Shown: piece after piece, positions 22,766 through 32,001 of the stretch | Layout: each line of letters opens with the position of its first letter | Numbering within the stretch: the first letter of the stretch is position 1 | NCBI GenBank assembly: GCA_023665905.1 | Contig: JAMPDA010000013.1 | Coordinates: forward strand, 1-49,292 | Length of the DNA: 49,292 nt | Direction of reading: 5' to 3' | Source of the DNA: Roseburia sp. | GTDB lineage: Bacteria; Bacillota; Clostridia; Christensenellales; Pumilibacteraceae | The notes under the pieces: generated by a model | Told to the model about the DNA's origin: nothing | Seen by the model: only the letters and a program-made list of their open reading frames with translations | Databases searched by the model: none | Translations under genes and position numbers: made by a program

Positions 22766-25700
22766 TTACATTGGAATAAGCGTTATCTTATTAAGTAATG
22801 ATTGATAAGTATTCAAATCCATAGCATATTTAGGTATAATCTCAAAGTGCGTTCCACTGGTGTTTTTCAATAGCAACCCATCTGGTAAAGCACCAATTTT
22901 ATGCGGCTGTCCAAATGATCGTACAGCATCTATATTAGAATTAACGGAAATTCCTCTTTTGGGTTGCACCAAACCATCTGCGGACATTTTAACATCACAC
23001 CGTCGCACTGTCATATCACTACCGCCACGATAAACACATTGATTATGCGCAAGAACCGACGCATCACCTACGTAGTAGTTATGGTTTCCTTCCACCTCGA
23101 AGTTGTAGGTCTGCACAGCATGATCGGCATACTCTATTTGTACGCTGTCTATCTTCAGCGTACTTCCATTATAGCATACCAACATATCACTGTCAACAAG
23201 ATTCTTTGCTCTTACCCAGCCCTTGCCCTTCACATAGAACGGGTGTTCTGTTGTAGTCGTTATCTTTTCGCCACCTACCGTTATATACACCATATCGCGT
23301 TTGTTATTGCGGAACAACTGTACAACAGGTTTAAGTTCTTGTTTATTGGTCTTATCGTTCCACGACCATACTTTATCTCCAACTTTTACGTCTTCTATAT
23401 TCTTCTTGCCATGTTCCGTAAGTATCTTCGTGCCGGCGACAAAGCAATCGGACGGCTTTATATTGGTAGCTTTACCGTTCATTAACTTGCTCGTCGAGTT
23501 TAACGATTTTATTCCGCTCGCCGCGCCCGTTATTGCTCCTGTTATAGCGCCGGACATAAACCCGTCCGCCATTCCGTTGAGCGCGCCGCTACCCATGCCG
23601 CTGAGCACACCATCCCATCCGTTTTGCTGATAACCTTGTATTCCTCCGGTCACAGCGCCTATCGCAGCGCCCGTAGCGGCGCCTATTACCGCACCTTTAA
23701 CAGCGCCTACCGTTGCCGCCGCCGCTACTGCGCCCACGGCTGTTCCCGCCGTTGCAACCGCTACTACGGCAACTACAGCTATTACCGCGATACCGATAAG
23801 AAGTTTCTTCCACCAAGAAAGCTCGCCGTCGGCATCGATCGCATTTACGGGATTGTTAAAGCAATATGCAAACAGATTAAGACCGCCTATATCTTCCGCA
23901 CATTCTTTTACATTGCTTATACTGTCGGCGTTTATGAACCGTCCGACTTCAGCGTCGTAGTATCGGCTGTTAAGGTAATACAGCCCGGTTTCGGTATCAT
24001 AGTAATAACCGCGATATCGTATAGGGTTTACATTGCCTACGGAGTTTAAGTCGTCATCTTCCGTGCCGTCTGCGTTCAGCACTTTATGATTACCCCATGC
24101 GTCATAGACGTATCGTGCCTTGAGAGCGCCTGTCATATCGTAGATGTGCGTAACGTCGCCCGAAGGATTCTTTCTTATAAAATACGACGTGCCGTTTATG
24201 CGAATGCTCGCAAGCCCTGATTTATCGTAGAAAAAGTCTATCGCCCTGTTACCGTCGGTCTGTCTTACAAGCGTTCCGCCGTCGTTTATATACTCTACGG
24301 AAACGCCGTTTACGGTCTTTCTTACACGCTTGCCGGACGCGTCGTAATCGAACGAGATACCGTCGAACGTTCTCAAATTACCGCAATGACTATACGTCAA
24401 ACTGTGGTTTCTGTACTTCGTAGCATTACCGAACGGATCGTATTCACACGTCTCGCCGTCGAAGCCCAAAAGCAGGTCTTTCCATTTCCCTATGCTATAT
24501 GCATACTCGTGCGTTTCGCCTTGCGGATGGTCTCCAAGCGTATATGCGCATTCGGTTTTCGTAAGTATATTGCCGTTATTGTCGTAGCTGTATAAATATG
24601 TCTTGCCAAGCAACACATTATCTTCGCGCACAAGCCTGTCCAAATCGTCATACGCATAACGCACAGACAGCCTGCCGTTTTCGGAAACCGTAAGTATATT
24701 GCCGTTTTCGTCGTATGTGAATTTGGTATGCTCGTCTAATGCGCCGTTTACACCGTATCTTACAGACGACAGGAAATTGGTCGTATGGTCGCCGTACTTG
24801 AGATAGTATGTATAACTGCGTAACAGCGTTTTGCCCGTTTCGTCGGATACTACATTTTCGTAGTTCCGTCCGAGCTTATCATACTCGACAGCCGATCTTA
24901 TGCCATTAGGCATAACTGTGCTTTTGATCTTCGGCTCAAGACTGTTGTCGTATCCGTAGCTATAACTCAAGCTTTCTCCGCCTATATTCAACGTTGCGGA
25001 CACTACATTATCTTTTCCGTCGTACTCGTTTCGGCTCGTTATCTCCACGCCGCTACGCATATAGCCTTCCGCCGTCATTCTTTGTTGTTTATCGTACTCA
25101 AACGTATGAGTTTCACCGGTCAACCCGTCCGTGTACGCAATGATTCGTCCGTTTATATCGTATACGTTTTCTATAATAGTCTGCGCGGTAGCCGAAGATG
25201 CCGCATCTGAAGCTATGTTTACTCCGTTGAATATTATATTACGAGCTCTTACGGGCATTGCCTGAACCTCTGTGGTGGCGTTACGCTCATACTCGGTTTT
25301 TGTATGATTTCCGAGCTTGTCAAAATACTCCGTCAGCGTTTCGCCGTTCGCAAAGTCAGTCCTTACCGAATGACTCCCGTCCGTATTGTCGGTGTGCGTG
25401 TAATCTATATACTTTTCTCCGTTGACTTTTACACTTTTTTCGCGTCCAAACCCATCGTAACCGAATCCGTAATCGGCTGCGTCGTTGTACACACGCGTCA
25501 TATAACCTTTCTTATATTCAAACTGATTACTGTTGTCTTCCCCGTTGTTGCTCTTAGAAACACTTAACAGATTATCGTTTGCAAAATCGTATGCGTATGT
25601 CGTTTTTACGCCTTTTGCATTTATGCTTTCTTTTAATAAATTCGTTCCGCTTATGTATTCCAACCCCGTAGACAGCATTTTACCGTCCACTTCGCCGCGC

Positions 25701-28700
25701 GGATCGACTTCTCCTATATTCTTGCCTTTGTCATCATATCTCGATTCGGATACAAATTTTGTGCCGGGCTCATCTTTATGGAACATCTCGGTTTTATCCA
25801 ATTCGCCGTTAGATAAATATTTATATTCGGTAACGATACCGTTGTAGTTTACAGAACGAACAAGGCGTTTCTTCTCGTCATAAGCATATTCGGTAACGTA
25901 ACGATTATCGCTTTCGTCCACACGTATTACATGCGTCGGCATGCCGTTGTAGTACTCGGGATAGAACGAGTCGATCTTGCCGTCCGTGCTATAACGCAGT
26001 TTGCCGTCCTCGTAAAACTCTTTATAATCTCCCTCGCCCTCTATAAGTTGCACATTGTCAAAAAGCACACTGTTAATATTATTGCTATAATCTAGATACA
26101 GCGTTATGCTTTCAAGAGTGCGATCTTTTAATAAACGGATAGGTAATGACGCAAACTGCCAAGCCGTGTTGTACCAATCAAATGTCGTTTCCATCGCCTC
26201 GGGAGCGTAGCCCGAATATTTTATTACCGCACGAATTCCGAATTTACGGTTACGCTTATAATCATCGAAACTGTCTATATTGTAGTTCTCGAAAATGTCG
26301 TCGCCGTAGCCCGAAGAACGGTCGGAACGTATGAATGCCGATTGCGCCTTAGCCCATGCCGCGAATATGAGATTTCTTCCCGTCGGCAAGTCTTTGGCGA
26401 GAATAATCTGTTTTGCATATCTCGCTTGCTGCGGATGCCCATCGATTTTAAGCGCGTTCCGTCCGCCTACAAAGCTCGTACCGACTACTGAACAATGGGT
26501 AGTTGCGGTATCGTTTATATCCAACCATGCTGTCGTGCCGCTTTCAAAACCGGGGTTCTGCGCATAGTTTTCTGCATCTTGCCGTACTTCTACGTCATAC
26601 GCCTTGCGGCGACCTTTGTAGCTCAAGTTGACCGCTTCAGTTACATTAAGCCTATCCTCACTTTCAAATTGATCGTCACGGTAGATATTTACAGCGCGTC
26701 CTGCGTTATCAAATACATATGTGGTCGCCACTCCGTGATTGTTCTTTACGCTCGTGGACTTGAAGTTGTTGTACTGTATCGTAACGCTGTCGCCGTCAAT
26801 AGGCGTTTCGGATTGCACAAAGCTATCCGTTGAAATCTCTTGAGTGTACGTATAGCATTTTACCTTCTCTACCTGCTTAAAGTAATTATACGTGTATTTG
26901 ACCGCATAGCCGGACTGATCTCTTGCTTCTTCGAGTTCGTTATATTGGTTATATCTAAACTCCGTAATACGGTTATCATAGTGACCGTCAAAGGACACCG
27001 CTTGATTATCCGGATACACGATTTTCGAGAGGAACCCGTTATCATTGTATTCAAAAAGAGTCATTCGTTGACGTGTGTCGAATATCTTATTGAGCCGACC
27101 AAGATAGTATTCAAAGCGTATAACGCCCTCATCGCTTAAAGTAATAGACTTTATATTTTCGTTTTCATAAACTATGCTAGCCTTATTATCGCTGTTGTCA
27201 GATATTTCTACCAAATGACCGTAATAATCAAAGCCGAGTCGTCCGCTGTCGTCGGTTATATAGTCAATTGGATTATGTTTTTCTATTTCTATTAATTCAT
27301 CTAATTGTTTTTTAACATCTTTTAGCACTACTTCATACTTTTCTATCTGATAATCTATTTTTTGTATTTCTAAATCCAACAATTCAAGCTGCTTATCTAT
27401 TTCAGTCTCTTCTTTTTGTTTCTGATAAAGCTCCACATCGTTTTTCAAAAGACCAAGCTCTTTTTGCATATTTAACATATATCTTTCATTACTAATAGAT
27501 TTACTTTCAAGATTATAATTTAAATTAGCTATATTTGATTGCATCCTCCCAAGCTCATAAGTCGAATAAGCTAATTGATTTTCATATCCAGAAAATACAT
27601 AACCCTCTTTTCCATTGGTCATGTTATTATAAGTTGATGAATGGTTATAGCTTAAAATATTATTCTGAGCAGCTTTAGTATTATAACTATTGTTAGCTTG
27701 GGCAATTTGACTCCTCTTATTAAGTAACTCCATTGAATTTTGATAGCTTTTAGACTCGATATCCGCTTGTTTTTCATTATAATTCTTTATTGCAGCATTT
27801 AATTTCTTTTGAATATCCGATGGATTTGTTATATTAGCTTTTTCTTCTTCATAACTGCTCTTTCTTGTCTCAAGGTCTTGCAAATATGATTTAAGTTCTT
27901 CTGCTTTATCGAACAAAGCTATAATTTCTTCGTTATTGAAAATAAGTACAGAACTCTCTACTTCGCCGTTTTCATATTGATACTGCGCTCTTATATATAA
28001 ATTTTCATCTCTTTGGTAGTAATTAACGCCACCGTGATATATGCGCTCTTCAACAAATTCGGACACTGTAAAAAATCTTTCTTTGGCGCTGTTTTTCTTT
28101 ATGTCATAAACGAGTGTCAGCTCCTTTAATTCCAATGTCGGATCTGACTTTAAATAATATTTATTACCTCGTTTCTCTACCTCGTCCTTAGCAAAATAAA
28201 TATCATGCGCCCATGTTGCTCCGCTTTTATAAAATGTGTTTTTAGTATAATAGTATCTGGTAAATGTCACATGGTCTTTATCTATTAAAATCGGCGTTTT
28301 ACAGCCTTTATATATAACGTAATATTCCGTACCTATAATTCTATTTTCCGACTTTGCAATAATTGCTTTTAGATTCGGGTCGTTAAACAATAAAAGTCCG
28401 CTTTCAGTTAGAAAAGCGTGTGTAACCGAATATTTTTTCTCCTCATTATTTTCTCTGATACTTATAGACAATGTACCATCTATATTTTCGACACACTGTT
28501 CTTTCTTTACAAATTTCCTTGTTCCGTTAACTTCATAGAAATATTTTTCCTCAAACAACTGTACCTCCCCTTTACCATCAAGATATGTGACTTTAGTGGG
28601 GTCTTTCTCGTCCTTAAGCAAGTACTGCTGTATATTCATTTTCCAGCCCTTACCCATCTTGAAATCGGGCGTGAGCCGGCGTTCTTCGCTACCGTATATC

Positions 28701-30919
28701 TCGCAGTCGTATTCCTTGCCTTTGAGCTTACTCATATAGATATGCTTAAGATCGAACGGAAGCTTGCTTCCCGACGCGGATAAATCGGTGTGCGTAAAAG
28801 TAAGGTTGCCATTGAACAGATTTACCTCGCCTACGCCTGCACGCTTAACATCCGATGTATGATAACTCGCGCCAAGCGACAGTCTATCGGATACATAGTC
28901 TATCATGATCTTCGGGCGGTATTCTGAGTTGGCGTCCGTTTCGTTGATCAGGAGCATATAATCGTCGGTATTCGACAGTCGGTCTATCGGCTGAATATCG
29001 AATACAGTCGTGCGCGTTTGACCTTTTATTGCCGCATTAAGCTCGTTTGTAATGTTTATATCTACACGATTATTTGTGCCGTTATATGTAAAGTGGTCAA
29101 CCACTCTGCCGTCCTTTAACACATTAAACCCGAGCGAATCGGCTCTGCGCCAATCCTGCGCCTTTGTAAGCTCTACCGTCGCATTTAACACGCGCGTGTC
29201 ATTACTGAATACTTTGGATACTATGTTCGGCGTTTGGATTTCAACTTTCATATCGTACAGTGTGCCGTAACACCGTCCGAGCGCGTTAAGATTGTCGCCG
29301 GACGGGATCAGCGTGCCGTCGGAGTAAGTCCGCATAGTGATATCCGATGTTTCTCTTGATATTATCTGCGGATCGATTACTACGGGGAATGCGCGCTCCG
29401 ATGAATTTATCCACGCTTTATCTGCGACTACTTCAAGCTCGAACACGCCTTCCGACGTTTTGTCTAACTTAAGCATTACATTATCCGATCTTTCTTCGTT
29501 CGCGTCGTACATAAACGGAGCAGGTATAACATATTTTACCGAATTATCCGACTTGGAAACTATATCGATTCCGCTACCATCCGCCGCAAGCCGCATATCG
29601 AAACCGTCGAGCCTTATGGTAAAGGCATATTCGTATTTATCTGCACGCGAACCGACAATAATGTTCTCTTTGATTTTATTTGAAGAAAGAACATACTCCA
29701 AGTCTGCGCCTACAAACGCATTTTCGTACATAATATTAGAAGCAAGTTTTTTGCATTTCTCGAGACGCTGTTCTATCACCGACTTAACCTTTTTTACTGT
29801 GTTAAACGGATTGATTTCCACAGTAGCCGAAGATGTCGTTGCAGAGCTCGATCGCGATAACAACTTTTTTAACTTTGAGACCTTTTTATCCGCATAATCG
29901 ATTTTGGCGGTTACTCCCACATTTCGCAACATTCGCCCTACTGTATTCTTACTAACATTGCAAGAAATGTCAATCGTTCCGGCAGGATCTTCGAGAACCA
30001 TCAACGACTGCGAGCTCAACGTCTTTGCAAACTTTAAGCCGAACCTGTTTGCTCTGATCTTATATCCGTCAAACGAACGGGTATTGTCTGATTCGAGCGT
30101 CATATCTATTTCTTTATAGGAGTGATCCTGCTCATCCAAATAATGAACAGGCCCGTCGAATATGACAGCCGAATAACTACCGTTGCTATTTCGATAATGC
30201 TTGGCATTTACAGTCCTAAGCTCTACTATGTCGTCCATTTCGTCTTTTGTAATTTGAATATCGTTTGTCGTATTGTTTTCCATGATGATTTTCTCCTGAA
30301 TAGAATTTTTATTTATTGAGCAAGCTCTGCTCTGTTTTACTTGGGTTGCCGACTGTTCGTCGGGAGTTATATCGTCATTTACAGTTGTTGCAATTTCGGC
30401 TTGAGCGTTAATATTAGGCGGAATCATACCGTCAATCTCTTGCCAATTATCTTCCGCATTTTGCGGACTTTCGTTGTTACTCGGGTGTTCGGATTCTCCG
30501 CCGCTATCCGCCATTTCGTCGTTAGGCGGCGAAACGATTATTTTCGATCCCGACGCTTCCAAGCTGTCGTTATTCTCGCCGGTCGAGCCGTCGTCACATT
30601 CTTTTTTTTTAGACTTTTTCTCGACTTGCTTTTTGGCGTAATCCTCGATTTTATCGAAAGCGGACTGTACTATTTTCCGTACCGAGCTTCTATGTATAAA
30701 GACTTTTAACGAAGTCGGGACTAAGCTGTATACTTGATCGACGGCGATCTCTAATTTTTCTTCGCCCGTCTTATCGTCTTGCTCTGCGTTCGTTATAGCG
30801 CCGGCGGCGGCTTTATGTAATTTGCCGCGAACATAAACGTAATGGCTTATAAATATGACTATGAGCGTCAGCCCTGCGAGAACGAGGCTTATTATTGCTT
30901 CTATGCCTAATGATTCCAT
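22766..30919 (-). CDS. Rhs/YD-repeat polymorphic toxin: holin-like N-terminus, Hint autoprotease, Tse2-like tip
   Basis: 2717 residues if ATG 30919 is used (directly after the upstream stop; TTG 30967 is also in frame). Parts in order: membrane span and LLH-holin-like region (about 5-95, 'ITNAEQDDKTGEEKLEIAVDQVYSLVP...IVQSAFDKIEDYAKKQ'); acidic linker; from residue 213 a WapA/DNRLRE-like region; a coiled-coil insertion about 1010-1230; YD repeats to about 2330; RHS core 'IRYRGYYYDTETGLYYLNSRYYD'; a Gly/Ala-rich hydrophobic stretch; a Hint domain 2492-2627 (Cys2492, 'TEHPFYV', terminal 'VLAHNQ'); and a 90-residue tip starting 'CVYRGG'. The tip resembles Tse2-type ADP-ribosyltransferase-fold toxins. 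It likely acts in contact-dependent antagonism. Confidence 0.85.
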   Translation of the reverse strand: MESLGIEAIISLVLAGLTLIVIFISHYVYVRGKLHKAAAGAITNAEQDDKTGEEKLEIAVDQVYSLVPTSLKVFIHRSSVRKIVQSAFDKIEDYAKKQVEKKSKKKECDDGSTGENNDSLEASGSKIIVSPPNDEMADSGGESEHPSNNESPQNAEDNWQEIDGMIPPNINAQAEIATTVNDDITPDEQSATQVKQSRACSINKNSIQEKIIMENNTTNDIQITKDEMDDIVELRTVNAKHYRNSNGSYSAVIFDGPVHYLDEQDHSYKEIDMTLESDNTRSFDGYKIRANRFGLKFAKTLSSQSLMVLEDPAGTIDISCNVSKNTVGRMLRNVGVTAKIDYADKKVSKLKKLLSRSSSATTSSATVEINPFNTVKKVKSVIEQRLEKCKKLASNIMYENAFVGADLEYVLSSNKIKENIIVGSRADKYEYAFTIRLDGFDMRLAADGSGIDIVSKSDNSVKYVIPAPFMYDANEERSDNVMLKLDKTSEGVFELEVVADKAWINSSERAFPVVIDPQIISRETSDITMRTYSDGTLIPSGDNLNALGRCYGTLYDMKVEIQTPNIVSKVFSNDTRVLNATVELTKAQDWRRADSLGFNVLKDGRVVDHFTYNGTNNRVDINITNELNAAIKGQTRTTVFDIQPIDRLSNTDDYMLLINETDANSEYRPKIMIDYVSDRLSLGASYHTSDVKRAGVGEVNLFNGNLTFTHTDLSASGSKLPFDLKHIYMSKLKGKEYDCEIYGSEERRLTPDFKMGKGWKMNIQQYLLKDEKDPTKVTYLDGKGEVQLFEEKYFYEVNGTRKFVKKEQCVENIDGTLSISIRENNEEKKYSVTHAFLTESGLLLFNDPNLKAIIAKSENRIIGTEYYVIYKGCKTPILIDKDHVTFTRYYYTKNTFYKSGATWAHDIYFAKDEVEKRGNKYYLKSDPTLELKELTLVYDIKKNSAKERFFTVSEFVEERIYHGGVNYYQRDENLYIRAQYQYENGEVESSVLIFNNEEIIALFDKAEELKSYLQDLETRKSSYEEEKANITNPSDIQKKLNAAIKNYNEKQADIESKSYQNSMELLNKRSQIAQANNSYNTKAAQNNILSYNHSSTYNNMTNGKEGYVFSGYENQLAYSTYELGRMQSNIANLNYNLESKSISNERYMLNMQKELGLLKNDVELYQKQKEETEIDKQLELLDLEIQKIDYQIEKYEVVLKDVKKQLDELIEIEKHNPIDYITDDSGRLGFDYYGHLVEISDNSDNKASIVYENENIKSITLSDEGVIRFEYYLGRLNKIFDTRQRMTLFEYNDNGFLSKIVYPDNQAVSFDGHYDNRITEFRYNQYNELEEARDQSGYAVKYTYNYFKQVEKVKCYTYTQEISTDSFVQSETPIDGDSVTIQYNNFKSTSVKNNHGVATTYVFDNAGRAVNIYRDDQFESEDRLNVTEAVNLSYKGRRKAYDVEVRQDAENYAQNPGFESGTTAWLDINDTATTHCSVVGTSFVGGRNALKIDGHPQQARYAKQIILAKDLPTGRNLIFAAWAKAQSAFIRSDRSSGYGDDIFENYNIDSFDDYKRNRKFGIRAVIKYSGYAPEAMETTFDWYNTAWQFASLPIRLLKDRTLESITLYLDYSNNINSVLFDNVQLIEGEGDYKEFYEDGKLRYSTDGKIDSFYPEYYNGMPTHVIRVDESDNRYVTEYAYDEKKRLVRSVNYNGIVTEYKYLSNGELDKTEMFHKDEPGTKFVSESRYDDKGKNIGEVDPRGEVDGKMLSTGLEYISGTNLLKESINAKGVKTTYAYDFANDNLLSVSKSNNGEDNSNQFEYKKGYMTRVYNDAADYGFGYDGFGREKSVKVNGEKYIDYTHTDNTDGSHSVRTDFANGETLTEYFDKLGNHTKTEYERNATTEVQAMPVRARNIIFNGVNIASDAASSATAQTIIENVYDINGRIIAYTDGLTGETHTFEYDKQQRMTAEGYMRSGVEITSRNEYDGKDNVVSATLNIGGESLSYSYGYDNSLEPKIKSTVMPNGIRSAVEYDKLGRNYENVVSDETGKTLLRSYTYYLKYGDHTTNFLSSVRYGVNGALDEHTKFTYDENGNILTVSENGRLSVRYAYDDLDRLVREDNVLLGKTYLYSYDNNGNILTKTECAYTLGDHPQGETHEYAYSIGKWKDLLLGFDGETCEYDPFGNATKYRNHSLTYSHCGNLRTFDGISFDYDASGKRVRKTVNGVSVEYINDGGTLVRQTDGNRAIDFFYDKSGLASIRINGTSYFIRKNPSGDVTHIYDMTGALKARYVYDAWGNHKVLNADGTEDDDLNSVGNVNPIRYRGYYYDTETGLYYLNSRYYDAEVGRFINADSISNVKECAEDIGGLNLFAYCFNNPVNAIDADGELSWWKKLLIGIAVIAVVAVVAVATAGTAVGAVAAAATVGAVKGAVIGAATGAAIGAVTGGIQGYQQNGWDGVLSGMGSGALNGMADGFMSGAITGAITGAASGIKSLNSTSKLMNGKATNIKPSDCFVAGTKILTEHGKKNIEDVKVGDKVWSWNDKTNKQELKPVVQLFRNNKRDMVYITVGGEKITTTTEHPFYVKGKGWVRAKNLVDSDMLVCYNGSTLKIDSVQIEYADHAVQTYNFEVEGNHNYYVGDASVLAHNQCVYRGGSDMTVRRCDVKMSADGLVQPKRGISVNSNIDAVRSFGQPHKIGALPDGLLLKNTSGTHFEIIPKYAMDLNTYQSLLNKITLIPM
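30281..30297 (-). promoter_or_regulatory. Internal ribosome binding site and ATG within the Rhs reading frame
   Basis: AGGAG (30293-30297) lies 9 bases before an in-frame ATG (30283-30281) at codon 213. Initiation here would give a 2505-residue Rhs protein lacking the holin-like part. Confidence 0.6.
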
Positions 30920-30920
30920 A

Positions 30921-31202
30921 TTACTTACCACCCACAATATTATCCAAACGACCGTTGACATTTTCAATTCTCTCTTCCAAGCGCGCCAGCCTTTTCTCTT
31001 GCTCGGTTTGCTGCTTATGCGATTGCTTAATATCTATGATCATTTCGTCCAAGCAATCCAATACCCATTCGGTATCTTTGTCTATCTCGAAAGCATTATC
31101 TCATTTGGCGTGTTTTGACTTTGTAAGCGAAGCCATGGCAAACAGAGCCAACGACACCGCGCCGGAGATTCCAAGCGATAATGCTGCTTTATCCATCTTC
31201 AT
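30921..31202 (-). pseudogene. Membrane-span plus coiled-coil protein (XhlA/holin-accessory-like), interrupted by an in-frame TGA
   Basis: AGGAGG lies 7 bases before the ATG at 31202. The frame gives 33 residues with a membrane span (MKMDKAALSLGISGAVSLAL...), then TGA, then 59 more in-frame residues with a coiled coil ('TEQEKRLARLEERIENVNGRLDNI') to a TAA at 30921. Together they resemble small phage lysis-accessory proteins (one span, one coiled coil). Other genes here use TGA as stop, so this is most simply a nonsense mutation; readthrough or a functional 33-residue peptide are alternatives. The Rhs ATG starts one base after its TAA. Confidence 0.6.
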
Positions 31203-31250
31203 TTGCCGTCCTCCTATGTGGATTTTTGTAGATTTTTTGTTTACATATAA

Positions 31251-31280
31251 AGCGTAACACCCGGAAAATGCAAAAGTCAA
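31251..31280 (-). promoter_or_regulatory. Candidate promoter of the Rhs operon
   Basis: Minus strand TTGACT (31275-31280), 18-base spacer, TACGCT (31251-31256). The 20-bp repeats abut the -35 region, so they could control it. Confidence 0.5.
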
Positions 31281-31400
31281 TAGTATCCCATTTCAACTTT
31301 TGATTTGTCAATTCAAATTCTGACGTGACAATTCACTTTTTGATTTGTCATTTCAAATTCTGACGTGACAATTCATTTTTTGATTTGAGCATTCATAGAT
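31281..31400. repeat. 20-bp iteron-like tandem repeats
   Basis: Units start at 31301, 31321, 31341, 31361 and 31381, with a weaker one at 31281. Consensus TGA(TTT/CGT)G(T/A)CAATTCA..TT; alternate units are more alike, giving a 40-bp higher period. Located between the divergent Rhs and xis/int transcription units. Confidence 0.85.
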
Positions 31401-31597
31401 ATTTGTCTTTCGACAAGGGTATGTAGCCGAAAAAGTCTTTGCCGTCAAGGGCGAAAAATATTACGGAAAACATTTAGCCGTAATACAGCAACGTAATATT
31501 TTGTCGCTTGTTCCTTGACGGATAAACCATATTAGAAAAATGCTTTATTAACCACAAAGCCGTTTTCGGCTTTTCTTCTTGTTGTCGAAAGACAAAT
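31401..31597. repeat. 197-bp nested inverted repeat
   Basis: Outer arms ATTTGTCTTTCGACAA (31401-31416) and TTGTCGAAAGACAAAT (31582-31597) pair perfectly. Nested pairs inside: AGCCGAAAA (31425) with TTTTCGGCT (31563), CCGTCAAGG (31442) with CCTTGACGG (31513), and GCGAAAAATATTACG with CGTAATATTTTGTCGC. It is either a MITE-like insertion or a folded recombination/replication site. No gene inside. Confidence 0.75.
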
Positions 31598-31622
31598 AAA
31601 ACAAACAAGGAGAAAAAACCGA

Positions 31623-31709
31623 ATGAAAATCGGATTGAGTTCGGATCGGACTCGGATCGACCCGAGTGCGATTCCCCCTACACTCGGATTGGATTTAGAT
31701 ACATCGTAA
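31623..31709 (+). CDS. Possible 28-codon leader ORF upstream of xis
   Basis: AAGGAG lies 10 bases before an ATG that opens 28 codons (MKIGLSSDRTRID...). The DNA is the repeat region described at 31629-31693, so the reading frame may be incidental. It could instead be a leader peptide. Confidence 0.3.
   Translation: MKIGLSSDRTRIDPSAIPPTLGLDLDTS
31629..31693. promoter_or_regulatory. Operator-like palindrome and half sites upstream of xis/int
   Basis: ACTCGGATCGACCCGAGT (31650-31667) is a near-perfect palindrome matching the pair at 17744-17793. Extra half sites (T/C)TCGGAT(T/C) or ATCGGATT lie at 31629, 31640 and 31682. Confidence 0.6.
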
Positions 31710-31804
31710 CGAGAAATAGTATATCGTATTACCGAAGTTATTGCGAATTAGGCAAGCTACTCGCCTATCCGTAAGAACTTTAATAATACAAGGAGGTTTA
31801 CGTT

Positions 31805-31987
31805 ATGTTGCGAAGCATTCAAAAAGCATGGGATATAGTCAAGCAAGACGACCCCGAAACCGCTATTACCGTGCACACCATAAGAACGTGGTGCAAGGAA
31901 GGCAAGATTAAAAGCCTTTATGCCGGTAACAAGGTCCTCGTGGATATGGACAGTCTGCTCGAATATATCTCCCCTAACAAAAATTAA
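31805..31987 (+). CDS. xis: Excisionase-like HTH DNA-binding protein
   Basis: The 60 residues contain a MerR/excisionase-type winged helix: 'ITVHTIRTWCKEGKIKSLYAGNKVLVDMDSLLEYIS', in which the recognition helix is followed by a small wing. Such proteins bend DNA and direct the integrase towards excision. A perfect AAGGAGG precedes the ATG, and the gene ends 14 bases before the integrase. Size, fold and position all fit; direct transcription control of int is a further possibility. Confidence 0.8.
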   Translation: MLRSIQKAWDIVKQDDPETAITVHTIRTWCKEGKIKSLYAGNKVLVDMDSLLEYISPNKN

Positions 31988-32001
31988 GGAGTTAATTCAT
32001 T

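Noticed and set aside
30921..31202. TGA decoded as tryptophan throughout (genetic code 4 or 25)
   Set aside because: TGA ends tilS, the ATPase gene and others at the expected lengths, so it is a normal stop here.
31301..31400. CRISPR array from the regular repeats
   Set aside because: Units are contiguous 20-bp repeats without unique spacers and no cas gene is present.
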